A stretch of DNA of 64,000 bases from Rhynchosporium graminicola (lineage: Eukaryota; Ascomycota; Leotiomycetes; Helotiales; Ploettnerulaceae), in assembly GCA_900074885.1 (NCBI GenBank), contig FJUW01000073.1:115604-179603 (forward strand), in the 5' to 3' direction. Made by a program: the position numbers and the translations under genes. Shown here piece after piece: positions 46,389-59,446 of this stretch. A model generated the notes under the pieces. The model was not told where the DNA came from, did not search any database, and was given only the letters and a program-made list of their open reading frames with translations. Within the stretch, counting starts at the first letter, position 1; every line of letters begins with the position of its first letter.

Positions 46389-46898
46389 CTAACTGTGAAC
46401 AATCTTGATCATAATTCCCGCTGGCGTGTAGCCGGTGGCGAAATAAGCAGTAGTGTGATACTGCTCAGCAGAAGCATTGTAAACAACACCCATAGAGCCA
46501 CCAGTAGTTCCACAGCCAAGCAAAGAAGCCTTTTGCTTCTCTTGGGTGGCTTCAAATCCCCCATCGATCGTATTCGCGATATCCGTGTAGAATACACTAG
46601 AGTCTACTTTGCTATTGATGTGTTGAGCGAGAGCGATAACAGTGCCGTTGTTGAATAGCGTCCATTCAGAACAGTCTGGTGCTGCCTCGGCTGTCATGGT
46701 AAACTGACGGCCTGCCTTGGTCTCTAGGCCGTAAGATCGAAGATATTGAGCGACGCTCTTGATGTCTTCGACGGTGACGTTTTGTGGGGTACTGTCAGGC
46801 GCGTTGTAGCAGAGCTTCTTTGCAGATTCGCATTCTTGGGCAATAGCGTGACTTGCTAGGACAGCAGCAGTCAAGGCGAGGGAGCGGGAGAAGAACAT
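46389..46898 (-). CDS. Small secreted protein, four cysteines (effector candidate)
   Basis: Single exon, 169 residues, ATG at 46898. Residues 1-20 are a signal peptide (MFFSRSLALTAAVLASHAIA) with likely cleavage before QEC. The mature chain has four Cys (23, 30, 76, 129), probably two disulfides, and three N-glycosylation sequons (NVT 40, NGT 84, NAS 141). No membrane anchor, enzyme motif or Kex2 repeat is seen. The C-terminal half (VDSSVFYTDIANTIDGG, LLGCGTTGG) looks compact and conserved in character, but I cannot name the family. It lies alone in a gene-poor island between transposon blocks, typical of secreted effector-like genes. A clear core promoter lies upstream. Confidence 0.88.
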   Translation of the reverse strand: MFFSRSLALTAAVLASHAIAQECESAKKLCYNAPDSTPQNVTVEDIKSVAQYLRSYGLETKAGRQFTMTAEAAPDCSEWTLFNNGTVIALAQHINSKVDSSVFYTDIANTIDGGFEATQEKQKASLLGCGTTGGSMGVVYNASAEQYHTTAYFATGYTPAGIMIKIVHS

Positions 46899-47060
46899 TT
46901 TGGTGTGATGGATGGATGATGAGGAAAAGCAGAGTAGTTGTAGGAGGGAGATGAAATGGAGGGTGGATTGATGATGAGTGGCGTGAGTGTGGTGAGGAGA
47001 TAGAGATGGACGATAGTGTGGAGCTAGGTAGGCGAAGGCGCGAAAGCTGGATATATATCC
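46899..47060 (-). promoter_or_regulatory. Core promoter and pyrimidine-rich leader of the secreted protein gene
   Basis: On the minus strand a TATATATCC box (complement of about 47050-47059) lies ~155 bp upstream of the ATG, followed by a long C/T-rich leader with CATCC and CACAC repeats, usual for well-expressed fungal genes. Confidence 0.6.
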
Positions 47061-48465
47061 TCAAATACCAGAATCGAGGTAGATAGCTATTTGACCTAAT
47101 TGGAAAATGACGTGGGTAACTCAATTCAATTGAGGGGAAGTCCTGATACAAAGTCAACCTTCGAGCTCCTAGTTCAATTATTGGCTGTTCATTACGGATA
47201 ATTCCTTTCTGTGGCTTATTAGGCTGATTTGAAGTTTGATTATAGCTTTACAAAGGTATATGTTGACAAGTATAAGCTCGTCGACCGCGTCTGCCGTTGG
47301 AACATTCCTCCTTATACCCGACACCAGCGATTAAATGACGCAGGTTGTAAACAAAAGTATATATAAACTTCATATTCTCGAACAACTGACCAGTAGCAAA
47401 CAAGGGCTTGGTAATTTATAGCCGCCGGCCACGTCATTTACTTTCATGAAATATTAAAATGTGGCTTGAACTTTCAGCTAGCTATTAGATAACCTTTTGT
47501 ACGCTTGCTTCCGTCACTTCCGTACGAAGTGGTACCTTCGTAAGAAGTATGTATCATACGGAGAACTTGATGAAAAAAGGCTACTGATGGCTGTCCATAT
47601 TTCAGGTTGCAAATTCGTACCTCTAGCTTTAAACATGTGGTTTGCCATTCATAGGCTTTTAATATGCCCCTCGCAAACTTTATGCGCCTATCTCCTGATA
47701 TGATTATAGCAAATGTAGCCCCTCGCCCTCTGTGCAGAAAGACACATATGCTTATAGAAGCTGATCCTAGAGGAATGAAGAGATCAAGCCTAAGACATTC
47801 ATAGTTCAGTTCGCGTCTGGGTTTTACTTGGTACAAGGGATAAATAATCTGCAAACTATGGTCTGTGTTTTATTCTACGAGTTTCCATCACGGGGAGCCT
47901 TTACGAAGGGAGCTAATCCAATGATAGAGCAATAATATATAGTATACTGGGGAAAATAGTCACAAAGCATACAAGATGCACGGACTACAATTGTACTTCT
48001 ACATCATTTAACCCCTGTACTGGGTAGAAGGTACTTTGAAGTAGCGCCGAATGATGCGACCTAGAGGACATAAGGCTATGATATGCACTCTCACATCAAA
48101 GGAAACTATCATAGATACGAAAGCATAAGGGTGCCACTGTATCGTTAATAAATTGAGCGAGGGTGTACCCTCGTCAGCACCATTTGGTCCTACCAAGTTA
48201 TCTTCTTCTTTACGTTTACTGTCTAACACCCGATTAAATTGTGCCAGAGGGATGGATCATTTGAGACCGATTACTCGAGTAGAAAAACTTGCTCAACGTA
48301 TATTATTGTAATAGAGCTAGGTTACCCTCTCTTTGACATTCCTAGCAATTCTGCATGTCATCTCTTTAGCGAGCGGAAGTAGTATATAGAGGTGCTTGGT
48401 TTGATGTAGGGTATGTATACTAGTATGCTCTATGGCCTTGTGCCTGCCTACTTGATGGTAAAAGT

Positions 48466-48595
48466 AAATATACCCCTTACCCTGCTGCTGAGTTCTAGCA
48501 GGTTCTCCCTCATAATCAGATTCAAGTTAGTTAAATGATTTGATGCTAGTCTTTGCCTAGGCTCGTGCTGAAGAAAACAGGGTAAGGGTTTATTT
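48466..48595. repeat. Possible MITE with ~18-bp inverted ends
   Basis: Left end AAATATACCCCTTACCCTG (about 48466-48484) pairs with CAGGGTAAGGGTTTATTTT (about 48578-48596). About 130 bp in all, no coding sequence. Confidence 0.45.
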
Positions 48596-49018
48596 TTTAT
48601 CCTGACCACATATTCCACTCTACACGGGGATTCAACCAATTAACCAATCCGGTTTTTTTAATTTCTCCTCTATTGAGTAGAATCTGGGCTCTCTCGCACG
48701 GACAGGAATAGTAAACTTATTACACCTTGTACGAAGTATTACAAAGTAAAGTCGATAACGCCAAGTGCCGGGAAGAAAGCCTAATGAAATGGAATTATTA
48801 AGATTTCGATAATACTCTGCATGTCTAATCACTTGTAATTGCGGGTACCATGAGGGTAATCTATGGAGACTGTATAGATGTGATACTGAGGTATTTGGAA
48901 GTATTTGAATCATCTCCATTCAACATTTACTAGTCTTATTTGATGTAAATTTAGCCATACCTCACAAGGTCCATGAGGATGCTCGTTGCTTACAACCTTC
49001 TGCACTTACTGCGCCCTC

Positions 49019-49262
49019 CCCCCACCCGGGTATAGGTATAGAGGTTCCTTGGGATGAAAATGAGGCCTTGAATCGGTAGCTTCTTTTCACTGTAAGCATG
49101 ACTTTGAACACCTCTCCAACCTTCTATAGCTACCCTTGCTATTATAGAAGATCAGATTATGCCTCGTGCTCGAGGTTCTATTAGGACCTTGAAATATTCA
49201 GAGTTTGAGAAGCAGGGCATCAGCCCAGTTTTATCCTTGGGAACCTCTATACCGGGAGTGGG
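49019..49262. repeat. Possible MITE with ~30-bp imperfect inverted ends
   Basis: GGTATAGAGGTTCCTTGGGAT at about 49034-49055 pairs with ATCCTTGGGAACCTCTATACC at 49233-49253, and CCCACCCGGG with the GGGAGTGGG that follows. About 244 bp, no coding sequence. Confidence 0.5.
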
Positions 49263-51373
49263 TAATAGTATTTTTGGACGCTTACTTTATAGGGTAAAGT
49301 GGACAGAATTTCGCACAAGGCTATAACGCATACACATACAAATACCATGCCGAGAGCTTCGGAAGCCACTTTTGCTTGCTTTTGTGTTGACTTGGTGAAA
49401 TCGTGCGAAAGAAGAACTACTCAAGGTAGAAAGAATGGCTAAGCTATTACTTTCAGGATAAATCAACTATCTAGGAAAACAAAACATGAAATTTGTTATA
49501 GCTAGATAAGCCTGAGACATGTTTACGGACAGAGTATTGATTAAGTGTCTGTCGTGTATAGAGTAGGCTAATAGTACTAGACAGAATAACAGGTAAAAAT
49601 AACCACTAACAAAGCGAGCGAGGTTGTCATATCGCTCAATTACATAATATAAAATGTTATAAATGAGTCCGTGGCCCCGATGTAGGGTTGAGTATAGGTG
49701 CGTATTGCTGGCTTTCTTCGTATGTCTAAACCTGTCAACAGGACCTTATGTTTGTAGAGCATATTTAGTTAGAAGCGACCTTCGGTTTACGCCCTGGCAG
49801 GCTCAAACCCACGGAATAAGCAGGTACCTTATGGCCTCACAACGAGATATTTCCTTTCTTATTACTTAGTAAGAAAGAGATCTACTATAAATCCCCTTTC
49901 GTATAAAGGAGATGGTCGAATAGCATCCATTCGCTTAGGGTTAAAAGCTCAAACGCCAGCGTACTTGAAATGTATCTCTTAGCAACCTCTCAACGGAAGA
50001 TGCGCCTGCCAATATCAGGCGGAAAGTAAGGAAGATTGATTTCTCGTCTGCGACGGAATATACGGTCTTAGATTGGGGACATGGCACCGACTATTGTAGT
50101 CTAAGGCAGACAAGGTAAAAAAAGAATGAACAGAGAACAGAGGCGGACGTATACCGAGCAGGCGTTTCTGTGCATAATCTGCTGTCTGAGAAGCCTGATA
50201 TTCTGCAACAGGACGAAGACGAGGACGAGACCGAGATATTTGATGGAAATACTTTGTACACGAAGAAGAAGCTGATGACTTGACCTAAGACCAAGGTTAA
50301 GATCGTGATAGAGCAACGCATGAAAAGGTCCCAGTTTCTTAGCAGAACGACAGACTCTGGAACACAAAACCTTCAAGCCATCTTCTAGGACATTCTACGG
50401 CTAACCTTCTAGTAGAGTTGAACGCTTATTGACCTTCCTATTAGTATTGGATGATCAAGTTCCTATCTTTAGATATTCTGCTAATACGCTTATCTAAAAT
50501 GTTTCTGAATTTCCTAGACTTCTAGATGATTGCATACCGAGGATCATAGCTCTCCATTAGGTATTATATCTCTACTATCACTTTCATTAACCATCCCGAA
50601 AGTCATGGCCGAATCAAACATATCCCACGCGTTAGGCACATCTCATTCGACACCAAATCATAGTCTCCGCTAGCAAGCTCTTCTATGAATTCGAACCACT
50701 CGATAAGTCATCAACAGCCTCACGACTAGCAGATAAAGAATGATATAATAACAAGATCAAAAAGATCTATGGCCATATTTTCTAAACCGCTGGACTAGCA
50801 CTAGATATGTATCTCTGTACAACCGGTTCAATAGAAAGCGAAGCAGCTGGACCTATGACTTTAATGAAGATTTCTTTTGACCCAAACTAGAAAATGACAA
50901 GCGGAAATTGAGATGTATTATGCTGTGTTATATATCTGCTTCTTACGATAAACGAAGAAATCAAGTGGGAATATACGCCATTGTTATTATAGTTTTATTT
51001 TTATCCTTCTTGATTTCATTCCTTTGCTTACGTGTTTATGAATATCAATATACGTTGATAGCTAGATATACTTTAGTTATTAAGCCTCACTCTTGACGTT
51101 CTCCTGCTTGAAGCCTTGTTTTCAGCCTTCTCCCTCAAGCCTCCCCAGGCCTCGTTCTCACAACAATCAGGGAGAATCAAATCGCAATACGAATCACTAG
51201 CATTGTCTTTTCATTCCCACTCCTTCGATCCTACCTTCTTACTCGTACAACCTTGCCATCTCGAAACGCCTCCGTCGTCTTTAATTCCTGTGATCGATGC
51301 AGGTTTCGACGTAAGAGGTAAGTTTGCAATCTGTTTCAGCCATGATATCCCTTTTTTTGAGATACATCCTTGC

Positions 51374-52449
51374 TTACAGTCCAGCGAAACCCTCTCCATG
51401 GAACATCTTGAGACTCTCGGCTGGCTTGCTCGTGCAAAACTTTTTGCGATTTTGAATTTCGTTTGTCCAGATCCTCCCCATTTTCACGCTTCGATAGTTG
51501 CATTGGTACTCCTCTCCTGCAGAAGCACTTTTGTCGTTGTGTCTCCTGTCAAGCCCGGTTCGAATTCCAGTTCGATGCCTTCGAATGCTGACAACAAGAC
51601 GTGGAACTGCCCCGATGGACCCATGAAATTGAACCAAGCACTTCGCCGAATGATCATTTTACCCGCAATATCGGCGTGCCAATCGACAATTGACGTAATG
51701 TAAGATACTGTCGTAGCCACATTGACAATTTGGACCCAGTGCGAGTATACTATCGAAAGGCGTAGCTGCACAAGGTTAGCTGAGAACAGCGCAATCAATC
51801 AGGAGCCCACCTTCATAGATTTGACGTCCAACATTCTACGATGTTTTGCAGCCATAGCAAGTACAAGATAGAGCTCCGCCGTAGTAAGTGAAGGATCTGG
51901 CCGGCACCGGTCGCGTATCATAACCAAGGCGAATGGAACTGATCGATGTGGTTTGTGCGGGAGATTCGTGCAAGTGTTTTGTGAGGGATATGACATGATC
52001 AACTCTGCAGAGATACCGGGCGTGTATGTATCGTTCTTTAGGTGGACTTTGCGATTTCTAGATCCCATGAATCAGCTTCATCCCTTATGTAGCAAAAGAA
52101 TAAGCAATCCTCACTGCTTAACGTGTATTTCCCGAGCAGTCTGCTGTGATAGGACTCTCATCCAATCAACTAGAACAGACGATACGTATTCTGAGCAATA
52201 CCGAGATGACACTGCGTCGCGCAAGATGAGATTCATGAAGAACGTCCTTTTTCGGCCCTTCTCACCCCCGATCATGTCGGCAATAGGGTACATATCGTTC
52301 CACACTCCCTCTCTCTCGCTGTCCTCGCTTTCGTCGGCGGCCTCAATGTATAGCCGTTCCAATTGTAGGTCGGTTGGGGTGGAGCTTTTCGAGCTTTTCG
52401 AGCGCGACAAATCGTATAGTAGACTGCGCGCAGAGGACTGCCATGACAT
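51374..52449 (-). pseudogene. Degraded multi-exon gene, possibly PD-(D/E)XK nuclease-like
   Basis: Three consecutive minus-strand stretches look like one protein. 52449-52111 starts MSWQSSARSLLYDLSRSKSS and contains ESEDSEREGVWNDMYPIAD. 52068-51799 contains RSVPFALVMIRDRC and ELYLVLAMAAKHRRMLDV. 51798-51484 contains SIVDWHADIAGK and FHVLLSAFEG. A WN..V/P segment followed by ..P.A..I....AEL.L..W.AAH.R resembles the fungal PD-(D/E)XK nuclease-like family, but the resemblance is weak. I could not find splice sites that join the pieces in frame, so I treat it as decayed. Overlapping plus-strand frames are shadows. Confidence 0.35.
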
Positions 52450-52564
52450 CCTGAGCCTTGCATACGCTGCGCATATCTGATCGCATTGAGGGGTTTGTAG
52501 GGTAAATCCGAGTGCACGAGTTTGAGATTGAGGTTGAGGTCGTTGAAGGTAAATAAACCATCAT

Positions 52565-54904
52565 TATGATGTTACTGGACCTCCAGTAGCTAGTTGCGCA
52601 CAGACCTCTACTTCCATAGCTTTCTTCTGAGGTTTCTAAACCTTCTCTATAATATAACTACGCTTTTCTAGAGCTTCTGTTCCTATACCTTTTCTAGTAA
52701 CTACCGCAGGGAGAGACTAAGCTATATCTCTCTCTACTAGTAATTCTTTCGTACTTTAATTTCTTCTCTAAAGGAAACTAGTAAACTTAGCAATAGTACT
52801 AGCGGTGCTTACTACTACGTAGCGCCTAGGTATTAAGATCGCTTCAGATTTTCGGTTATAAGCCCGTAGTAAATCCCAGATATCGACGGAATATCTATGA
52901 AGAATCATACGATATTAGAAGGCCTCCGATTATAATGATATATACCCTCCTAGCTATATATAGCTATTTGCACTAAGTACCCCTATATATTTTAGGATTC
53001 TTCTAGGCCTTAGAATTAGTAGAAAGAAGTATCTAGATCTACTATCTGTAGCTTCCCTGAGGATAATAACCCTATATCTTAGTATAGAAGTTATACTCTA
53101 GGTAAATATTATCTCGAAACCCTATATCCTAGCTTTTCCCTTCGAGAGCCTCGAGTGAGCTAAACTAGCCCTACTATCTTTCTTTCGAGCCTACCTCGAA
53201 ATAAGAATATTACTGCTAACTTGGCTTCGAGCTAACTATAGATAATATTAACGCTGAAAGCTAAATAATATTACTATAACTAGCTATAATTACTATAATA
53301 TATTAATAATACCTAGTACTCTAGTAATAAAGAATCTAATAATTTTAATTCTTTCTTCTAAGAGTTAATAAATAATATACTTATATAGTCGCCTGAGGTA
53401 TACCCTAACTATTAAACCTTAGAATCTAACGCGGTAGATTCAGTATATTCTTATATTATTTTATAGCCCTTATATATAAATCTCTACGAAAAACTAAAAG
53501 GATTAACTCGAAAGTTTTCCAAATTTCAAATTTTCAAGAATCCGAATATCGAGGAGCCTACTTACCTTATCTTAGCTCGAGCAGTCTCGAAGCTAACCTT
53601 ACCTTGCCCTATAACTTCTGTATAGCCTCCCTCGAGCTAGTCTAGTACTACTTTAGTAGCTTAACTTTCTAGCTAGAAGATATCATAACCTTTAAGATAT
53701 AATAGCTATAATGTATTAGGGGAATTACTAATTATAAAGTTATATATATTAGAGTCTCTAGAATTAGTATTAAGTTTCTAAACTTTTATATTAGTTAAAT
53801 ATTCAATAGGAATAAGCTCTATACTTAATACTTGTTATTATAAGCTAAAAAATATCTAGGAGAATATAACTTCTTAAGAATTATCTGCTTTATTAATGCT
53901 AAAGAAGCTACTAAATATAGCTTGAACTTAAACTATCTTATAATCGGTATAAATAGTAAAGCTAATATAGCTATTATATTAAGCTAATAAGATTATAAAG
54001 GAGAGAGGAGAAATACTAGAGGTAGCTACGATACTAACTCCCTTATAAGCTTTTAAGGTTTTAGTCTTTAATTAAACTTATATAAAATATAAGTAAACTC
54101 TACTTAGAGAAATAATAGAGTAGCTAAAGGAAAGAATTTAATAGAAACTAGATTCTAGGATATATATTAAGGCTGCTCGAGAGAAGTTAAGGAGACTAGG
54201 ATAGGTAAGATATTTAGGATATCTAGAATAAACATATTCTGATTTAAGAGAGCTAAGGATTTCTATAGTAAAAGAGATATACTAGTAGTATAATAGCTAG
54301 ATTATCTTAATTATAACTTTAAGGTAGAAAGTCTCATATTACTAGCTCTAACTTATCTTAGAGCTATTATTATATTACTTAGTAGAGATAGATACTTTAA
54401 AGTATCTCTGATTAGATATTAGAATAAAAGAAATTATATAGAATAGAATATATATAAGTAAAGAAGAGAAGTAAGAAGTTATCGAGTATCTTAAAACTTA
54501 GTATTTAGATAATAAACTGCCCTTAGAAGAGGTAAATATTATAGCTAAAGTATTAAATCTTATTTAGAAAGAATACGAAAATCTTATCTCTTACTACTAT
54601 TATACTACTATACTCTTTAAACGTATAGGAGTTACTGATATTAAAAAGGGTCTAGGAGAAGCTTTACTACCTAAGAAGACCTCTAATAAGTATATCCTTA
54701 CCTCTCTTACTTAGGCTTTTATCTATAGAATTAAAGATAATAAGCTAAGAGTTTATACTTTAAATAATAATATTCTGCGTGTTCTATACTTATAGAGAAT
54801 ATATAAAGTACTTTATCTATCTTAATAGTTAATTAAGGCGTAGGAGAAAGTAGAAGAAGAGGTAAAGAAGAGAAAGTACTTTAATAAACTAGAAGAGTAT
54901 ATCG
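52565..54904. other. RIP-decayed repeat DNA, element not identified
   Basis: Composition turns AT-rich at about 52,570. Broken frames on the plus strand (for example near 53,900-54,800) have stops at TAG/TAA throughout, and no catalytic motif could be read. Probably transposon remains. Confidence 0.5.
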
Positions 54905-55174
54905 TGTTGTATTTGAATTCGATGGAGGTTCAATTTCTACGGTAGGGAGTAGCTATATATATAGGTATCTGTACAGCGATCCAAGTACGTATCTTGCGTA
55001 CTACGCCCGGTACTCCCGGTACTAGTAATTAGTTAGGTACGCTATTCAACTCCGGTACTTCCGGCACCTTAGGACGTTGAATACATTACTCAGTACTATA
55101 CTTAGTACCATACTTAGTACTATACTCGGTACCAAATTGTACTACTATACTGCCAGTACTACCTATATTCAACA
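54905..55174 (-). repeat. Copia 3' LTR (minus)
   Basis: On the plus strand starts TGTTGTATTTGAATTCGATG and ends CCTATATTCAACA. Matches 40133-40385. Confidence 0.88.
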
Positions 55175-55239
55175 GCCCCCTTACTACCTACTATAGAATC
55201 CTATAAAACTATCGCCTGTGGCCCTAGCCACTACTTCCC

Positions 55240-58200
55240 TAGGAAGTCACGAATACACCTCTTAAAGGCTATATTCGGTAGAGGTTTTATTAGTATATTA
55301 GCTATTATCTCCGTAGTATTCAGATATTTAATACTAATCATACCCTAATTTACTAGTTACCTGATATAGTAGTATCTGACCTCAATATGCTTCGACTTTA
55401 CATGAGCTACAGGGTCTTTTGCAAGCGTAATATAAGCTGTATTATCGCTATAAATAGGTACTAACAGACCTATAGACAGGTATCGCGTATACCCTAATTC
55501 GATCAGAAGTCCTCTGATCTATATTCCTACTTTGTAAGCTTCTGTAGCTACTACATACTCTGATTAACTAGTAGAGAGTGCTATAGACCTCTGCTTAGTA
55601 CTGGACCATATAACTAGTCTATTATTTAAGGTAAATATACACCCTGAAATCGACAATCGATCCTCTAGGTCTCCGGCGTAGTCAGTATCGCAGAAACCTT
55701 ATAATTTGACTCCCGGAGAGTCAGATTCACCCCCTAATTTAAGCTTCTAATTCTTAGTGCCCTTAATATACCTTATAGTACAGGTCTATGAATTTCGATG
55801 CCGTATCGCCGGGTTACTGCAAAATCTTAATAATTGCCTAATAGAGTACGATATATCAAATCTCGTACCACGTGCTAACTATATAGTAGTACTAATAGCA
55901 CTCTAGTACTCTGATTGATTAGTTAACTCCTCTCTTAGTTCTGAAGCTATATAGGCGTTCCGATCAGAATCAGGTATATTAACTCCACTCGCTTCCTGAA
56001 GTCGGAACCTTTCTAGTATACTATTTATATAGACTTCCTAGTCTAACTATAGTATACGGTTCTTTCTATCCCTAGTAACTCTTATACTAAGAATCACCTG
56101 TACCTCTCCAAGGTCTTTAATCTCCTATAGAGTTCCAATAGTATCTATAGTACCCTGTACCCTCTGGAGATCTCTTCTAATAACTAGCATATCGTCGACA
56201 TAGAGGAGTATAATCTCTTCTCTCTTCTTATTAATAAATATACTAGATTTATTAAAAATAGGTTTAAAACCTAAAGTTTTCAGCCCCTTATAGCCAGTAA
56301 TATACCACTCTCTTCCAGACTGTTTCAAACCGTATAAAGCTAATAAGAGTAGTAGTACCTGCCGGCTAGTAACTCCAAGAGCTTTCCGGAGAGCCTCAGT
56401 CGGTCTTATATAGACCTTAGCATGTAGTTCAGCCCTTGGATACGCTGATACTACGTTATATTAACAGTATTCCAGGTCTTCCTACGCTACTATAGCTAAT
56501 ACTATACATAGGCTTTCCATCTTCAAGGTAAGGCTAAAGGTTTCCAGGTAATCTTCACCTAGCTTCTAGCTAAACCCTTGAGCTATAAGCCTAGCCTTGA
56601 ATCGATCAATAAGACTAGAAGGTGTCAATTTGACAGTAAACACTATATAGCAACCTACTTTTCTTTGACCTTTAGGTAAATCGACTACCTTCCAGGTATT
56701 AAGAGACTATAGTTTAACTATTTCAATAGCAATTACCTCCTCCTAGTATGATTTATTAATACCGGCTAAGGCTTCTGCCTCAGTAGTTAGTACTATAACA
56801 GAACCTTCTGAGGTAATATAGGCCCCCTGAGCCGTATAATCACTCTGATTAAAGTAGTCTTCTTTAATAGATTCTTAGACCTTTACTATAAGGTCTTCTT
56901 AGAGGGTAAGAGCTTTTATAGCTTTCCAAGTACTAGTACGAACCCTAGCAGACCTTCTAGGAACTATTAGAATAGAGTCTAATTCAGACTCTTCTTCAGC
57001 TCCCTCTTCTTCTTCTGCTTCTGATACCGTATCACTAGTACGGTCTTCTTCAGATCCTGTATCTACGATAATTATATTACCGTTAATCTCCTAATCTTGT
57101 AGAGTATTAGAAGGGTATTCAGGGCTTTCGGCCCCCTGACCCTCTCTACTCTCCTCCGGTAGCTAGGGTAGTAGTTTCCCTATATAAATAGGTAGCTGAA
57201 CCCTATCCTATTCATCCTAGGGTAATACCAGGTCTCTAATTTGCCTGTTTTCTCCCTAGTTCCACTGTAGCTTCTTATCCTTATAGAAGACCGGACTAGA
57301 AGACTTAATAATCTTCTTACTCCTTAGATTATAGAATTTCTATTACTCTATAGTATTCTTATATCTAATGAATATAACTAGCATTCCAGTAAGTTCCAGT
57401 TTACTTACTCTATACTCCTTTAGTACGTGTATATAAGCTATATAACCCTATACCCTCAAATGCTTCATAGACAGTATTTTACCTATCTAAGCTTCTATAG
57501 GAGTCTTTCCCTCCGGCCCTACCGGGGTCCGGTTACGTATATACGCATAAGTACGAGCTGCTTCAGCCCAGAAGATTAAGGGTAGTTGAGCTTCTATAAG
57601 TATAGCACGTATCAGGGTGATCAAGGTTCTATTTAACCTTTCTGATACTCCGACTTACTACTAAGAGTATACCGTAGTAAACTCAAACTATACCGCTCCA
57701 AATTTAACCTCCTATATAGCTCTTAAAGCCCGGAACTCAGGAGTATTATCTAGCCTAATAGAGAGCAGTTTCTCAGTACTCTCTGCTTCTACTTCTAATT
57801 TCTATTTAGTTAGAAGTTCGTCGATATCTCTCCGGTGCCTAAATAGAGTCCAAATACGTCGAGTCGCCTCATCAGTTATTATAAGTATTATAGTATCTCC
57901 CTTAAGGCTAGGAGTACTAATTAGTCCCTACTAGTCGATATAAACCCTTCTAAGGATTCTATCAGTTCTTTCTAGACAAGTTCTATTAATAATTCGTATA
58001 GCCTTTACTATAGCGCACCCGGTATAGTAATCTTAGAGTTTCTATACTAGTATATCTAACCTAGAAGTCACTTTATCGACTCCTTTTATAGTACTATAAG
58101 ATAAGTGACTAAGTCGTCGGTATAGGAGGGTTACTTACTTTCCTATATCATCTGTACTAGTAATATAAGCTATTTCTACTATATTTAAGAAGTAGGCTCT

Positions 58201-59446
58201 TCTAATTCTTTAAGCTACTCTAATTACTCTCTCCTAGAGAGTAAGAAGTAGCCCTGTATTAGGTGCTTCCTCTGTGCGTATCGATATACCCCTATCTTAG
58301 AGCTGGAGTACTGAAATTAGGTTTTTAGAAAGACTTAGTACATGAAGTACTCCGGTAATCTTAACTATACGCCTTTCTCTATATACTAGGATATCCAGGG
58401 ATATAACGCCTTTAGCGATTCCTTCTAGAATACTACTATTTGCAGTACTAATCTTGACTATATAATTCAGAGGTTTATAAGTATTAAAAACACTCCGATT
58501 AAATATCATATATCGGGAATACCTAGAGTCTACTAGCTAATTAGTAGGTGCTTTCGCTCCTACTGCTATCCAGCAGTTACCTAGAGCTTAATTAGCTACC
58601 TCACTCTTCGGCTTCTCTCTAGCTACCGGTAAAGGGCCAGTAGAAGGGCCGGTAGAGGGTTTATTACTCTCCTTACCCTCTTTCTTTAGCTTAGTACACT
58701 CTCTTAAGTAGTGACTTATTTTACTGTAATTATAGCACTTGATCTTTACTTTTGCGTTAGTTGCTTTTATAGCTTACTCTTTAGTCTTCTGAAGAATAGA
58801 CTTTAGTAGAGACCTTTCTATCTCTGCATACCGGCCGACAATTACTTCCCAAGTTAAATTTCCTCCTAATTCTAGTAATACTAGAGAGCTATGAAATTCC
58901 GAGTTATATACCCTTAGTGCTTTAAATAGTATAGTTATTTTAAGTATATTAGAGGGCATCTCCCGTATAGAGATCTCTCTAATCTCTCTTTATAAGCTAG
59001 TTAATTTACTAGCAATTGAAATAACGTTATAGTTAGTCCTTAAAGTAGTTTCAAAACTTGAAAACTCCCTTAGTTTAGAGGCTAGGTTTATAGCCGATAC
59101 TAGTGCGTATATCTGCCGTAAAGCCTCTTATTAACCTTTAGTAGTAGGTAATTCTGCTATTAAGATTAATACTTATTAAGAACATATACTAAGTATTATA
59201 GTATATGCTTTAGCGTTCTTCCTAGTAGACCTTAAAGGATCTACTACCTCTAGTACCTTAAGATCTTTCCCTTTATTACTCTTCTTCTCAGGGGTTTCAT
59301 TAGTATTCTCGCCTAGTCCTAGGATATCGACCTGTTCTAAAAGACTACTAGAAACACCTCTAAAACCTATCCTAGGGTTACTATATCTACTAGGGGGATA
59401 CCCTATACGGCCTAGGGCAGAGTATGCCTTAATACTACTATTGGTA
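55240..59446 (-). pseudogene. Copia gag-pol relic
   Basis: Minus-strand reading. Gag starts near 59446 with LGRIGYPPSRYSNPRIG, a zinc knuckle follows near 58740, protease near 58509-58297 (MIFNRSVFNTYKPLNYI), then the integrase core near 57950-57600. Reverse transcriptase catalytic site YVDDMLVIRR is at 56215-56185 in an open stretch 56328-56125 (MKQSGREWYITGYKGLK). RNase H GFCDTDYAGD lies near 55690. Stops at former Gln and Trp codons make it inactive, but decay is milder than in the Gypsy relics. Confidence 0.85.

Larger units (their letters stand above)
47061..51373. other. Gene-poor stretch with small inverted-repeat elements
   Basis: About 4.3 kb without a supported gene. Frames such as 47854-47474 (minus) and 50321-50091 (minus) have no recognisable features. 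Two inverted-repeat elements are listed separately. Confidence 0.45.
54905..59446 (-). mobile_element. Copia retrotransposon, 5'-truncated copy
   Basis: Same family as 36817-40385, in opposite orientation. The 3' LTR is 54905-55174 (270 bp). Moving right, the minus strand shows RNase H, reverse transcriptase, full integrase, protease and gag. Homology with the first copy ends near 59446 (gag region), so the 5' LTR and leader are missing. This copy keeps the ~1.6 kb deleted from the first. Confidence 0.9.

Noticed and set aside
47474..47854. 126-residue minus-strand frame
   Set aside because: No motif, no signal peptide, and the composition looks random; overlapping frames are equally long.
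51116..52480. Long plus-strand frames of 195 and 175 residues
   Set aside because: Antisense to minus-strand segments with better protein character; no motif on the plus strand.
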